In this document: piece after piece, positions 12,150 through 23,575 of the stretch
Position numbering within the stretch: position 1 is the stretch's first letter
How the letters are laid out: every line of letters starts with the position of its first letter
NCBI GenBank assembly: GCA_032433765.1
Contig: JAVIAB010000047.1
Location: forward strand, 17,363,511 to 17,427,510
DNA from: Megaustenia siamemsis
Taxonomy: Eukaryota; Mollusca; Gastropoda; Stylommatophora; Ariophantidae
Direction of reading: 5' to 3'
DNA length: 64,000 nt
Translations under genes and position numbers: made by a program
The notes under the pieces: generated by a model
Databases searched by the model: none
Told to the model about the DNA's origin: nothing
Seen by the model: only the letters and a program-made list of their open reading frames with translations

Positions 12150-12670
12150 AGTCTTGAAACCACCTCCTTCTTTTTCTGCCTCTGTCTCTTGAAATCACCT
12201 CCTTCTTTTTCTGTCTCTGCCTCTTGAAACCACCTTCTTTTTCTGTCTCTTGAAACCACCTTCTTTTTCTGTCTCTTGAAACCACCTCCTTATTTTTCTG
12301 TCTCTTGAAACCACCTCCTTCTTTTTCTGTCTCTGTCTCTTGAAACCACCTCCTTCTTTTTCTGTTTCTGTCTCTTGAAACCACCTCCTTCTTTTTCTGT
12401 CCCTGTCTCTTGAAACCACCTCCTTCTTTTTCTGTCTCTTGAAACCACCTCCTTCTTTTTCTGCCCCTATCTCTTGAAACCACCTCCTTCTTTTTCTGCC
12501 CCTGTCTCTTGAAACCACCTCCTTCTTTTTCTGCCTCTGTCTCTTGAAACCACCTCCTTTTTCTGCCCCTGTCTCTTGAAACCACCTCCTTTTTCTGCCC
12601 CTGTCTCTTGAAACCACCTCCTTCTTTTTCTGCCCCTGTCTCTTGAAACCACCTCCTTTTTCTGCCCCTG
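12150..12670. repeat. Minisatellite, 24-36-bp units
   Basis: Repeats of cttgaaaccacctccttctt followed by tttctgcccctgtct, with length variants, about 17 copies. Long minus-strand open frames rich in K, E and R are by-products. Confidence 0.93.
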
Positions 12671-12860
12671 CCTCGTCCTCCTGGAACCAAACCTTCCATT
12701 ATTCTTCTCTATCCAACAAACTGTCACTTAACGTGGCCGTGGTATTTCAACTTCCCTTCCCAACTATCACTACCACCAAGTAGTTACACTAGACAATTAA
12801 CATTAACGCTATTTTAATACCTTGTAACTTCTAGCTCGTATAGTCAGCATAATGCGAATT

Positions 12861-12912
12861 TTCTCTCTCTCCCTCTCTCTCTCTCCCTCTCCCCCCCCCC
12901 CTCTCTCTCTGC
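12861..12912. repeat. CT-rich microsatellite
   Basis: tctctctctccctctctctc with an internal run of C. Confidence 0.9.
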
Positions 12913-13019
12913 GGTAATATAAACTAAGGAAAGAAGCTAGGAATAGTCTCCGTAATTGAATACAATAACAAATAATAGACAAAGTGATTTGGCCGAGTGA
13001 CAAAACAGAAAGATAAAAA

Positions 13020-13205
13020 CTCAACATATCGAGCTTTTAACGAGCTTTCCGAGAACATGCAGGGGGATACCACGAATAAAACAATGGATTGATAAAATAT
13101 TATAGATATTAACACACATAACATTAGGAGAGGCCAAAATAAGAGCAAAAGATTGCAAACAGTGCTTGTCCCTCGGCGCTGAAAGGCAAAGGAGAAAGTA
13201 AAAAT
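13020..13205 (+). mobile_element. LINE-C 3' fragment
   Basis: Broken reading resembling RGxPRxRWIDKIL, THITLGEAKIRAK and LGAERQRR, the C-terminal end of a reverse transcriptase. It parallels 23320-23560 (RGRLRNRWIKGILESLG, ITSEEANRRAK). Confidence 0.55.
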
Positions 13206-13523
13206 AACATCTATGTATGTATCAGTGATGTCTAGGAACATCCATGAGCACATACACATTCCGTCCTATATTAATTGCGCTTGTCGTTAACGGATATAAT
13301 TTTCTGTCAATGAACCTAGCCTTTTATTTTGTCATCATTTTAAGCTTTCCAGGTTGGTGCAATTCTTACACCGGGCAAGCATGATGTATCCGTTGTAGAA
13401 GTTATATTCGTTGATTCGTTTCTCTAGGCACTCCGCGCCATGAAGCTTATCTTTGGCTGCTATGAACACGTGGTAGCTTGTTAGGCTTAATTCTATATTA
13501 ATAGGCTATATTAGACTTGTTAA

Positions 13524-13765
13524 GACAGCTGAACCACTTGTTTTGTTTTATTCTCAAGACAGCTGAACCACCTTATTTTCTGTTTTATTCTCAAGACAGC
13601 TGAACCACTTTGTTCTATGTTTTATTCTCAAGACAGCTGAACCACCTTATTTTCTGTTTTATTCTCAAGACAGCTGAACCACCTTATTTTCTGTTTTATT
13701 CTCAAGACAGCTGAACTACTTTATTTTCTGTCTTATTCTCAAGACAGCCGAGCCACTTTTTTTCT
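13524..13765. repeat. Minisatellite, about 37-bp unit
   Basis: Unit gacagctgaaccaccttatt plus ttctgttttattctcaa, about six copies with substitutions. Confidence 0.9.
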
Positions 13766-14225
13766 GTTTTCTTTAGTGATCGTGCAGGATTATAGTTCCA
13801 CTATTTTTTTTTAAAATATATAAATAGATATTTTTCATCCTTGAAATAAGATGGCGTTTTTTTCCCCATTAATAATTTGACCTCCCATATTGTGTAATCT
13901 TACGCTCATGCGGCTCAAACCAGTGAAAGGAAAACTCTTTATACAGGGCTTCTCAACAGGAGGCAATCTGATCATCAGAAGGGACCCGCCGAGCAAGTGT
14001 TTTGGCCCTTTATCTTCTCCACACTCTCAGGGTGAGATAGGCCCTCCTGGGTAATGTCTCCCAGCCGCCGACCTCTTGCTGCATTGAGCTCGAAAACTTA
14101 CCTTATGTTCGGTATGAAATACAATAATAAAACGTTTTCTGCGCAACGATTCTGGTGGCATCTACAACATGAATCTTGCAACTTTTTTTCAAGCCTATAT
14201 TTATCGCCTCAAACATTTTGTTAAC
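13766..14225. other. Intronic sequence, nothing recognised
   Basis: Poly-T run and unique sequence; 13930-14100 is more GC-rich and could be an old repeat, but no second copy was seen here. Confidence 0.4.
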
Positions 14226-14464
14226 GGACCCGCATAGCTCACTTGTTAATGAACTGGACTACAAAGGACAAGAGGATCGACGGCTTTCGGGTTCACCCAG
14301 CTTTGAATGGGTACCGCATTTTTTCTGGGAATGTAAAGCGGCACGGGCGTAATACCGACCACGTTACCCCAGAAAATCATGTGCTGAAAGTCTATAAAAA
14401 TTATGGTCATTAACACCATATTGTCTATACGCCACTTGGCGTGACAGGGCACGCTACTTTCTTT
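14226..14464 (+). mobile_element. tRNA-derived SINE, family 1, copy c
   Basis: Head ggacccgcatagctcacttg, with body blocks gggtaccgcattttttctgg, aaagcggcacgggcgtaata and tatacgccacttggcgtgac in the same order as the other copies. The B box is degraded by a small deletion. Confidence 0.87.
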
Positions 14465-15228
14465 CTCTCACGTTTTACCACCACTTTGATCTTTCTGTAA
14501 ATACCAGTTTAGCTCTACAAGTGCAATAACCATCTGGCATGTTTCACTTTCTCACTTGAACTGTCCGTCATCACTTGTGAGATTGTTTCCCCACGTACTT
14601 CAATGAAACAAATACACTATCAATAAAAAATAAACCAAGAACTCCCCACTGTTTACATATTCAGTGAATGACCACCGCCAACTTCAAGCCCGGTCTGAGA
14701 GACTGCACAGATTCCATTTGTCTCCAAGCACCGAGTCTAACCTTTGATCTCTGTATCGATTGTGCCTCCTTCCATCTCGGCTTCTCATGTCTTCATTCAT
14801 TATTCCGCCTACAAGCGATGTTCATATCGCCGTGTTTATCGTTCATAATTATTCCCCCCTCCCCCTTTTTTTCCTCCAAGCGTGCTCCATCGTTAGGTAT
14901 GGACCTTGGAGAGGAAGATGTCGATTGCCGTAAACCAGAATCTATACAACCACGTTAATAATGTTTGTAATAAGATGACTATTAATGTTGGTGTTCCATC
15001 ATTTGTTGGGACGTATCATCCCATAGCATTGCGCTGAGCACAGTTGTATGTCACAGATACTTTAGTCGATTTGCTTATTTTAATCTTTCCAAGAAGGTAA
15101 AACACAATTTCTTCTATTGTAAATTTAAAGTTAATAAAAGCTGTATTTTAACAATTTTGAACTGGTTACACTTGAATACTTCATCCCGAAAGCTCTCACA
15201 TTTGCAGACCCTTGAACGTCTTTTACTA
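14465..15228. other. Intronic sequence, nothing recognised
   Basis: Unique AT-rich sequence with no exon or repeat resemblance. Confidence 0.4.
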
Positions 15229-15566
15229 CAGGGTGTTTATAAAGTCTCACTACACTTGGTATCTTGGTCAATTTGAAAAAAATGTTTATGACGTCATCAC
15301 AATATGTGCTCCCACTGTCAATGAAATTTGTTGAATAAGTTTATTGCTACTGGAAATGTGGAAGATGCTCCACGATCTGGTAGGCCTGCTGTGAATGATG
15401 AAATATGTTTAGATATCCAAGACAGAATCCTTAAAAGTCCAGACAAGTCATTAAGAAAACTGTCGCAACAAGTGAACTTACCATTGAGCACATATTGTGA
15501 TGACGTCATAAACATTTTTTTCAAATTGACCTAGATACCAAGTGTAGTGAGACTTTATAAACACCC
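15229..15566 (+). mobile_element. Internally deleted Tc1/mariner element with about 80-bp terminal inverted repeats
   Basis: The left end cagggtgtttataaagtctc and the right end gagactttataaacaccc are inverted copies that match almost perfectly for about 80 bp, including a gatgacgtcataaac motif. TA flanks both ends (15227-15228 and 15567-15568). Inside, a short frame reads GNVEDAPRSGRPAVNDE and DKSLRKLSQQVNLPLST, the helix-turn-helix DNA-binding part of a mariner-type transposase. The catalytic domain is gone. It is therefore a non-autonomous derivative with a visible parent type. Confidence 0.88.
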
Positions 15567-15595
15567 TAACTTTGAAATATCGATCAAACGTAAAC

Positions 15596-15870
15596 CATCA
15601 TCATTAAGTGCCGTCTCCGCATCGGAGTTTCGCTACCATGGAGCGAGATTCCACTCTGTCTCTTGCTTTGATAGTGCAGGTTGTCATATGCTGACTTGGT
15701 CATCATTTGATAATACCCGTCCATGTTAGTCTTGATATGACTCTTTTACCCTGTATTTTCTCTTCTATGATTACTATTAGTAGTCTGCTAAGTCTTAACA
15801 TGCCCACAAAATATCATTTGTCTAGTTTGAATTATGTTTAGTAGTTCTCTTTTCAAGATTCTGTCAGGAA
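15596..15870 (-). mobile_element. LINE-A 3' fragment
   Basis: It starts with catcatcatta and shares tgccgtctccgc, accatggagcg, gatagtgcaggttgtcata and gtccatgttagtcttg with the other LINE-A ends. It is diverged, with small deletions. Confidence 0.75.
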
Positions 15871-16011
15871 TTAGACGGCTCGTGGTTGATGTCGAGAAAT
15901 GTATATCTATTATAAGACCGAGTATGGTCTCTTTTAGTCCGCCAAACACTTCTGATGTTCGCTACTAATATTCATTTTCTTACAAGGCGAAAGAAGACCT
16001 TGTTTCACGGA

Positions 16012-16365
16012 TGGGTGTTGGTTAATGGGTGGGTGTTGGTTAATGGGTGGGTGTTGGCTAATGGGTGGGTGTTGGCTAATGGGTGGGTGTTGGCTAATGG
16101 GTGGGTGTTGGTTAATGGGTGGGTGTTGGTTAATGGGTGGGTGTTGGTTATTGGGTGGGGGATGCTTAATGGGTGGGGGATGCTTAATGGGTGGGGGTTG
16201 GATAATGGGTGGGTGTTGGATAATGGGTGGGTGTTGCTTATTGGGTGGGTGTTGGATAATAGATGGGTGTTGGATAATAGATGGGTGTTGGATAATAGAT
16301 GGGTGTTGGATAATAGATGGGTGTTTGGTAATGGATGGGCGTTGCTTAGTGGGTGGGTGTTGGTG
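16012..16365. repeat. Minisatellite, 18-bp unit
   Basis: Unit tgggtgggtgttggttaa with variants (gataat, gctaat, gataga), about 20 copies. Because 18 divides by three, several frames stay open on both strands; these are not genes. Confidence 0.95.
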
Positions 16366-16369
16366 ACGT

Positions 16370-17581
16370 CTGACGTCACTATAGCTGAGTGTCCAGCGAC
16401 TCACAGCTGATTGACTGCGTCGCCCCCCGTTCCTTTTTTCCCCCAGCTGTGATATGGATTACCACTAACCAGTCTGACCAAGCGAGCGGTCATTAAGAGG
16501 GAAAGCAGCTCTGCATAATTAAATACCGCGCTAAAGTCGAATGTTCTGAGCAGAAACGTGCCAATATCACAGCTTGCTGTAAAATACAATCTACAGCCAA
16601 CTTATCATTCTATAAGGGGAGGTCGATGAAGAAAAGTAGTCTTAAGAGGGAGAAGGGTTGATATCAAGAAGGGCGCTAGGCCCTCAATGTTTTGAAAATC
16701 AGATCATATAATAAAAGAGTCGCTAAGAGCCAATTAGTTAATTTTAACACCGTGGCGACGCCAGGTCCGTAGTTTATGATTGTAACATTGAGTGCAGGTC
16801 CCAGTCATTGAGTATACCGACCAGGTTAGCAGCTTGGCGAGTGTGTATACTTAAAATTAAGGGCCGATAACCTTAATAAAAGCTTTTATTTTGGTCAGAC
16901 TTATCGCATTATAAATCTCAAAAGTAATCAATAATTTGACATGCATGTCATGCATGTTTTAGTTGATTTAATCAAAACAACGGAAGATGTAAACGACGAT
17001 AATCGCGACATATTTTCAGACATTACAACACAATTCTTGATCATATTAAATATTTCATGAAAACGAACTGTTAACTCCGGTAACATACAGCGATGATAAT
17101 TCATTCACATTTATACTCCCAACCTGCATTTACCTTTCAGCGTTGATGGGAGAAATAAATGTAGTTTAGGGTCTTGTGCTGTTTGATTGGTCACTTCCTT
17201 GTGACGTTTACGACACACATGAAGGTTTAAGGCCGCCTTCTCGGCGCTGTTTGTTGATAGCTGTGTGGATAGTATTTCGTTTCTTTTTACGTAACAGAAC
17301 ATTTCTCGATATATTTTATTGCGAGGTAATGATTATTTAAAAAAAAATGTATATATTTTTTGTTTAAAGTTATAATTTTATCGGAACATACATCTTATTA
17401 CTTCTGTGCTGTCACGTATGTGTATTTATCGTATTCGTTCTGTAATATTGTACTCAAACGAGTCACAACTTTTTGGGATGACGATTGTATTGTAAAACAC
17501 TTTGTTGCTGTTGCCCAAATAGAGAATAATACACGTCTTATTATACTTTCATAATTTATACTTCATATGCCGTAATTATGT
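16370..17581. other. Intronic sequence, nothing recognised
   Basis: Unique sequence. No exon signals or repeated blocks seen. Confidence 0.4.
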
Positions 17582-17829
17582 GAGCCGCGATAGCTCAGTG
17601 GTTAGTGAACTGGACTACAAGGGGTAGGGTTCAATCCCAACCAACGGCTTCCGGATTCACCCAGCCTTAAATGGGTACCTGACTTTTTCTGGGAAGGTAA
17701 AGCGGCACGGGCGAAATACCGACCACATTACCCCGAAAATCATGTTCTGAAGGTCTGTAAAATTTATGGTCAAACACATTCCCTATACGCCACTTGGCGT
17801 GACTGGGCTCTTTACTTTTTTTTTTTTAT
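17582..17829 (+). mobile_element. tRNA-derived SINE, family 1, copy d
   Basis: The best-preserved head in the window: gagccgcgatagctcagtgg (A box) and agggttcaatcccaacc (B box). Then come the family body and gccacttggcgtgactgggc, ending in a T-rich run. Confidence 0.92.
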
Positions 17830-17883
17830 GTCGTAATTGTACAGTTGGACATTTTCTTATTTACCGACTCAAATACAACTCTA

Positions 17884-18330
17884 GGAGGCTGGGTAGCCTA
17901 GAGGTACTACGTCAGCCTCTGGATATGGAGGACCCGGGTTCAAAGACCACCAGAAGCTATAGTGATTTTTCAAATATAGGAAAAGTTAATCCATGGGATT
18001 TTCTAAGTGTTACCCTCCCCTGGACTCTTAGGTAGTGAGATTCGATGTCTAACCCTCCCGGATAACGGCAATAAATAGGTCCCATGTGCACTCGCGCATG
18101 TTAAAAAACCCTTGGCAGTTAAAATCGACAAATGTAGGTAGGCTATAAATATGACCGCTGCCAGGGCAAAATTGACAGCAGAAACATGTCCTCACCGTGG
18201 ATCATAGACAGTGCTACGTAGTGCCTGCACGTACGCCAACATTTTCATCGGATTTTCCCAAGAGATATCGGAGCACCTATGGATTCATCTGGTGTACATT
18301 ATAATGATCACTAACAACAATAATACAACT
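17884..18330 (+). mobile_element. tRNA-derived SINE, family 2, copy a
   Basis: Head ggctgggtagcctagaggta with B-box-like gacccgggttcaaagacc. The body includes ctaaccctcccggataacgg and the 3' part caagagatatcggagcacct, ending in an aacaacaataataca tail. The body matches 39945-40236 in reverse, and the 3' part matches 44310-44440 and, in reverse, 11440-11530. Confidence 0.85.
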
Positions 18331-18837
18331 CTTCCACTGTAGTCTCAGATAAACTTGTCACGCATGTAGTTAATGCCCCAACCTTTCCCCAAACTTCATA
18401 TTAACTTGTATAGGCGCTTTGAACCATTCATATGCTTTTGTTTCCCTTGCATACTTGATCAAGTCGTGGCTACAGGAACTGGAATGAATGTATTTGCATC
18501 AGTTGCCGATACTTTCATTGATCTACTCATTTGAGCCTTTCCCGGAGAGTAGAATGCCCTTGTTTACATGTATTCTATTAAAAGTGACTTGAAGAAGCTG
18601 TATCTCCAAATGTAAAAAAAAAATTGTGGGTAAAAATTGAATACTGTATACCGGAAACTCAATTTTGTCAGTCTGTGATCTTTTCATTGCGAGCGTTATT
18701 CTAACTAAAATATTATATATTAACTAAAATATCCTTCATATTTCCTTTCGATAATAAATATTTTGCGGCTCGTGTGCGTGCGTGCGGGCGTGTGTGTCAC
18801 AATGTCATACCCACTTCCTTAAAACCTCTATTTTAAG

Positions 18838-19155
18838 AGGGGGACATCGATGTCCTAATTTGGGAAAGTCACCCGACTGAGCTACTGACGTTCTGACAAC
18901 CCGTTTTCGATACCCGCTGGAAGCAGTGTGAATTGTACTCGTGGTTGGAAAAAAAAAACACCACGCAGTCGACCCGGCCGCTGGGAGAAATGGGCACCAG
19001 GGTAGTCTGAGAAGGCGAGGAATTTCTGCCTCTCATCGTGAGTTTCGATGCTTGAAACGACACTATCCCGAAGTCTCCGAATACTTACATAGCACATTTG
19101 AGTGAAAACTCTTGTGCTAAGACGCCGATTCAAGTCTCGTACTTTACCGTTACCT
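18838..19155 (+). mobile_element. tRNA-derived SINE, family 3, copy a
   Basis: It shares cccgactgagctac, acaacccgttttcgataccc, ggaagcagtgtgaattgtac, cagtcgacccggccgctggg and gcttgaaacgacactatccc with the reversed copy at 46752-47084. Confidence 0.87.
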
Positions 19156-19537
19156 CTATTTTAAGACTGAGGCGAATGTACTTGGCACTGCCACCTATAT
19201 TGAAAGCTGAAGGGCTGAGAGGATTTTCCCGAAAGCAGCTCAAGCTTCAGCTATGTTAGCTATAGACGACTGACGTCATTTCACACACAAACAGGGGTTA
19301 CCTTTACTCACAATGCTAAAAATCGTTACTACCTTTGGGTGGTTTGTCAATCCTCGCACACCCCAACCAACGAGTAGCATCCAGTATAGGTAGAAATGTA
19401 ATAGACTTCATCCATAAAAACTCCAAAATGAATTTCCAACAAGATTATAACAAAAATGTCACTTCTAGATAATAGCATCTGTGATTGACTCGGTAGTTTG
19501 GTGGGGAGGGGGAACAGTTCTTCTTCTTCTTCAAAAA

Positions 19538-20056
19538 AGAAGGGCTGAGAAAGAAAATAGGTGGGCAGATTCTTTCGATGTTGAGCGATGGTTCAATGCG
19601 GGCGACTGTGCGTGTTGTACAGCCGATACCGTAAACAGGAAAATTTGAGTTCGGACAATTTTGAGAACAGGTTAGTTGGTCTGTGATGGTCGAGCTAGTG
19701 AGACGTAAATTCCTGGAGCAGTGTTAGAATAAGGAGTGTACTGTGGCATTATGATAAGGTGGCTGTGATTTGGCCTCATAGGCAGTAGCAATTAGGAATT
19801 AGTACAACCAGTCACATCAGCGAGTAGTAAGTCATGAAGAGACATTATTATAAGCCTACATTAGTGATACATTCACAATATCACAAGTCTCTTCAATGGT
19901 TAAAGCTACTAACCTCTGAATAATGTCTCTCAAAATTGTCCGAACTCAACTTTTCCTGTTCACAGTATCTGCTGTACAACACGCAGTCGCCTGCATTGAA
20001 CCATCACTCTACATGGAATGAATCTGCCCACCTATTTTCTTTCTCAGCCCTTCTTC
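19538..20056. mobile_element. Palindromic element with about 130-bp inverted arms
   Basis: The left arm 19538-19670 (from agaagggctgagaaagaaaa) and the right arm 19927-20056 (ending tttctttctcagcccttctt) are inverted copies with roughly 85-90 percent identity by eye. About 255 bp of centre shows no coding capacity. It resembles a foldback-type or MITE element; family unknown. Confidence 0.75.
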
Positions 20057-20468
20057 TCCCGCCAATCGCAACTCATTTTACATCTACCGCGTTCTCACAT
20101 TACAGTTCTCGTGCCTCATGACTTTTCAGGCTTTCCACCCATCACTTGACCATGAGTTTCCCCCTTACCTCTATTTTCTTCTCAACCCTTTGTCTCCCCT
20201 TGACCTCTACCAAATTATCCATCTTTCCATATCTCTGTTACCTCCCTGCTTCACAACCTCTCTGTCTTGAGGCCAGCATCTTCCATCCAGATCAACCAGT
20301 TCTGCATGCCTCGCATCTAACGTTGTTGTCATTGTGTAACAGCTAGGTCTATTAGCATAAATAAATACACGGATGTAACAGACATAATGAGTTACCTTGT
20401 GAGCTCAAGATAAATGAATAGTCAGTTGATAGTCCAAGGTCACTCGCTTGACTATGTTAGCCGGATTA

Positions 20469-22545
20469 TAGCTCGTTTCAAAACATATGCCCAACTTCAA
20501 AACGCTATTACTCTCGAACTATTTGTTAAATACTTTTGAAATTTTCCATATGTTATTAGAATGCAAAAGACCCTTTAAATGTATATTTAACAAATATCTT
20601 GCAGCTGCAGTTTTCTTAAAGCGGCAATATTTCTTTGATGTTTGTCAAAATTGTAAATTGTGAAGCCCTAAAGAATAGAAATTACCGTAGTTGCTGATCT
20701 ACGATTAATTTTCACTAGGTAAAGGCGTGGCCGTAATGGGGAAATAACTTGATAAAACAAAACACCAGGATAATTATTGTCTGCTCAGTTCGAGGACGGA
20801 TGATAATAATACCAAGGTATACCTGTATGTCCAATTTTCATAGTTGTGTGGTCCTGAAAAGGACCGTTTGTTGAAATAATTTAAGGTAATATAGGGGCCA
20901 ACATTGTGGGGGCTATATACTTTCATTCTGAATCAGACGAGTCTAAAAGATTAATAACTGTTTGGGGTTGAACATTCCACAAACCATCATTTTTCCAATA
21001 TTCCTCTTCCTGTTTTAAGACGTGGTCTTCACATTTAGCCCAATAATCTTTGTCTATATTTAATAAAGCGAGATTAGCAAGAGTCTTTACATCGCATATT
21101 TTGAATGTTGTATTTTCATCTGCCACTAGTCCTTTTAATTTTGCCCAGATTAGTTCTATTGGACTTAAATGAGCATGGTAAGGTGGCAGCCTCAAATTCT
21201 ATATGACATTGCTCTTGGATAATCTTATCTATTTGAAAAATCTTTGTCCTCTGTTTTTGCTTTACTAGAGATAGTAATTCAGGTTTTAAGTACATGTTAT
21301 TAAATTGTATGTGCTCCTTTGTGAGCCATATCTTAATAGCATCTTTTGTACTGGATGACGTCGGGACTTTATCTTCAAGTGCAACAATGTTGTGGTATGC
21401 TGCATTGTCCATTATTAGGCAAGATGGTCGATCTAGTGCTGGGAGAACAGAATTTTCAATCCAATGTCTAAATATGTGACCATTCATCTAAGAGTGATAA
21501 TCCCGATTGTCTATGGATTTTGAAAGAAAAATGAGCTCTGCATTCTGTATTAGTCCATGTTGTCGACTACCTGCATGAGCAATTATCAAGCGCTGTCCTT
21601 TGCTGCTAGGTATTAACCACTTAATCTTTCCATCTGATGACTGCCATTCCCTTTGGTTAGTGTGGTGAGCATTGATCCATGTTTCATCCAAATACACAAT
21701 ATCATAACCTTGCTTGCGCACCTCTTTTACTTCACGTAAGATGTTTCGTCCATTGGAATACTTTCTGAATGTAAAGCCTGCAGCTCTCACATTCCTCCAT
21801 AATGTAGACTTTGATATTTCAATACTGTTGTTCTTTTTCAGCGAAACTTTTAATTTTCTTATTGTAACAGTTTCATTCATACCCAACATTTTGCGAATTT
21901 CACTTCTAATAAGTTCACTGTCGAAATTATCCAACATTTTTGCTCTTCCTTGTGATTTTGTATATTTGGAACATTGACGGTCACGTGCTTGAATCCAGCG
22001 ATTAAATGACCGTTTAGATAAATCCAAAATGTGTCTTGTCCTATTCTCAGGGTTTTCTAAAGAATGAAATAATCTTTCTTGTTTAGCCTCTTTGCAAAAA
22101 TAGTCATACATTTTTATTGCGATGTTTTGTAAACTGCAGAATTTCATTTTAAGACTCATGATAAATGTCACCGTTCCACGTCTACACCTATGAATGAACG
22201 GAAATGGAACACACAATGCCCCGTGTTTACTACAAGTGTCTAATTGTGTCAGATAACTCACGCGGAAAGCGTGCAAAATCGTAAATTTGAGCGTGTTTGG
22301 ATTTGTAATCACTATTTTTAACTTAAATACTGTAAACACTAAGTTTTGACTACATCAATGGGTCGTTATAAATTTATATAAATCAAATAAGCAATAATAA
22401 TAACCAAATGTTTGTTTTTAATTAAATTAATTCCCTGTTGGGTTCTAATCATTATAACTATACATGCAAATTTTGAAAAAAATTACAAAAAGCGGTTTAA
22501 AAGATATTGATTTTTAAAGTTGGGCACGACTTATGAAACAAGCTA
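20469..22545 (-). mobile_element. Tc1/mariner-superfamily DNA transposon, near-complete, with inverted ends
   Basis: The left end tagctcgtttcaaaacatat continues gcccaacttcaaaa. The right end, read on minus, is tagcttgtttcataagtcgt continuing gcccaactttaaaa. TA flanks both (20467-20468 and 22546-22547). The element is about 2.08 kb and contains one transposase pseudogene on the minus strand. Confidence 0.85.
20923..22339 (-). pseudogene. Transposase with DDE triad of unusually long D-E spacing (DD82E-like)
   Basis: The minus-strand open frame 22339-21488 carries the N-terminal helix-turn-helix part (FHSLENPENRTRHILDLSK, TIRKLKVSLKKNN, KSTLWRNVRAAGFTFRKYS) and VYLDETWINAHH, with the first catalytic D. 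A second piece, 21487-21185, has LIMDNAAYHN (second D). After a frameshift, 21195-20923 has LPPYHAHLSPIELIWAKLK, with the final E. Counting residues from the second D to this E gives about 83, far more than the 34-41 of common Tc1/mariner members. A stop at about 21486 and the frameshift near 21190 inactivate this copy. From memory, a DD82E family named Sailor has been described in aquatic invertebrates; assignment to it is inference. Confidence 0.82.
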
Positions 22546-22820
22546 TAGTCTGTTTCTAGGTGTACTGTGAAGAGGTTGAGTAGGGTCTGGATTGTTCTGG
22601 TTCACTGATCCAGACACTAACCATCACTGACATCTTTCAACCCTGTTGCTGACAGACACTTTTTGTTCCAAATTTACCCTAGTAAACTTAAATATCTTCA
22701 GCTGCCATAATGGCACGGCATGACTTTTTGTTTCATTTATGAAACCCCTGACATAATCTCGGTCTTAACCATCCTACCTGCAAACTGACACCTGCTAAGA
22801 TTTGTGTTTGTGGTTTTCAG

Positions 22821-22964
22821 GAAGACCAGAACAGGGGGAAGGCCAACTGGGAACACTTGAACGAGGACTTACATGTGTTGATTACAGTGGAAGACACACG
22901 GAACCGAGGGGAGATCAAATTACAGAGGGCCAAGGAGGAGGTCAAGAAGCTTTTAGTTCCAGCG
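22821..22964 (+). CDS. QKI: QKI exon: KH domain C-terminal half
   Basis: 144 bp, 48 codons, phase 0 at both ends. The acceptor is ggttttcag and the donor gtgagt. The peptide runs from [19 protein letters not shown] to [10 protein letters not shown]. It contains the last KH strand (HVLITVED) and the C-terminal helix ([15 protein letters not shown]) that packs against Qua2 in STAR structures. Similarity to vertebrate QKI is very high. It follows a 19.7-kb intron loaded with transposons. An ACTAAC lies about 200 nt upstream (22616-22621), too far to be the usual branch point. Confidence 0.96.
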
Positions 22965-23224
22965 GTGAGTTTTGCCAGTTTTATCTCTTAGCTGATGTCT
23001 GGCACCATCTTTTCTTGTCCACTCACAGCAGCTTGTTTCAATCTTGAATTTAAGTTCAGATATTGAAACCTTTGCTGCATTTATAGCTGAAGTTGACCTA
23101 AGTCTAGCACGTTCCATTCACTTAAAAGATATTTCATGAGAGTGGTCTCAACTTGTGACAACACACACATACTAAAAGCAAAACTTGTAGCTTAATTAAG
23201 TTGTATATGAGTTATATTTTAGTA

Positions 23225-23575
23225 CATTAATGCTTGAAACAGCTTAAGGTACAGAGTAAGAAACACTGACCTGAGGAAGAAACTCGAAATTGGACCAGCC
23301 ATTGAATACATAAAGAAACAACAGATAAATTGGTTCGGCCACATAACAAGACAAAAAGAACTAACAATGACGCAAAGAGCCATAAACAAACGCTATGAAA
23401 ACACCAGGTAAAGAGGAAGACTGAGAAACAGATGGATAAAGGGAATACTAGAGTCACTAGGAGGAATAACATCAGAAGAGGCCAACAGAAGAGCAAAGAA
23501 TCGCTGATTGTTTCTCCCCTTGACGCCAGCGGCAACAGAGGAAGGATAGAAGAAGAAGAAGACAATGCTTGTAAC
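23225..23575 (+). mobile_element. LINE-C 3' end
   Basis: Broken frames read INWFGHITRQKELTMTQRAI, KRYENTR, GRLRNRWIKGILESLGGIT and EEANRRAKNR, the C-terminal tail of an endonuclease/reverse-transcriptase protein. The copy ends in agaagaagaagaag at about 23550. Related ends are at 13020 (+) and 35255 (-). Confidence 0.78.

Noticed and set aside
12037..12699. 220-residue minus-strand frame rich in K, E and R
   Set aside because: It is produced by the repeat at 12150-12670; different frames give similar products.
16005..16404. Open frames (WVLVNG, NTHPL, QHPPI repeats)
   Set aside because: An 18-bp period keeps four frames open on both strands. It is a tandem repeat, not a gene.
17582..17650. 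tRNA gene-like sequence
   Set aside because: A and B boxes are present, but the sequence continues into a body shared with other copies and no cloverleaf acceptor stem closes. It is a SINE head. The same holds for 3530, 5349, 17884, 18838 and 47084.
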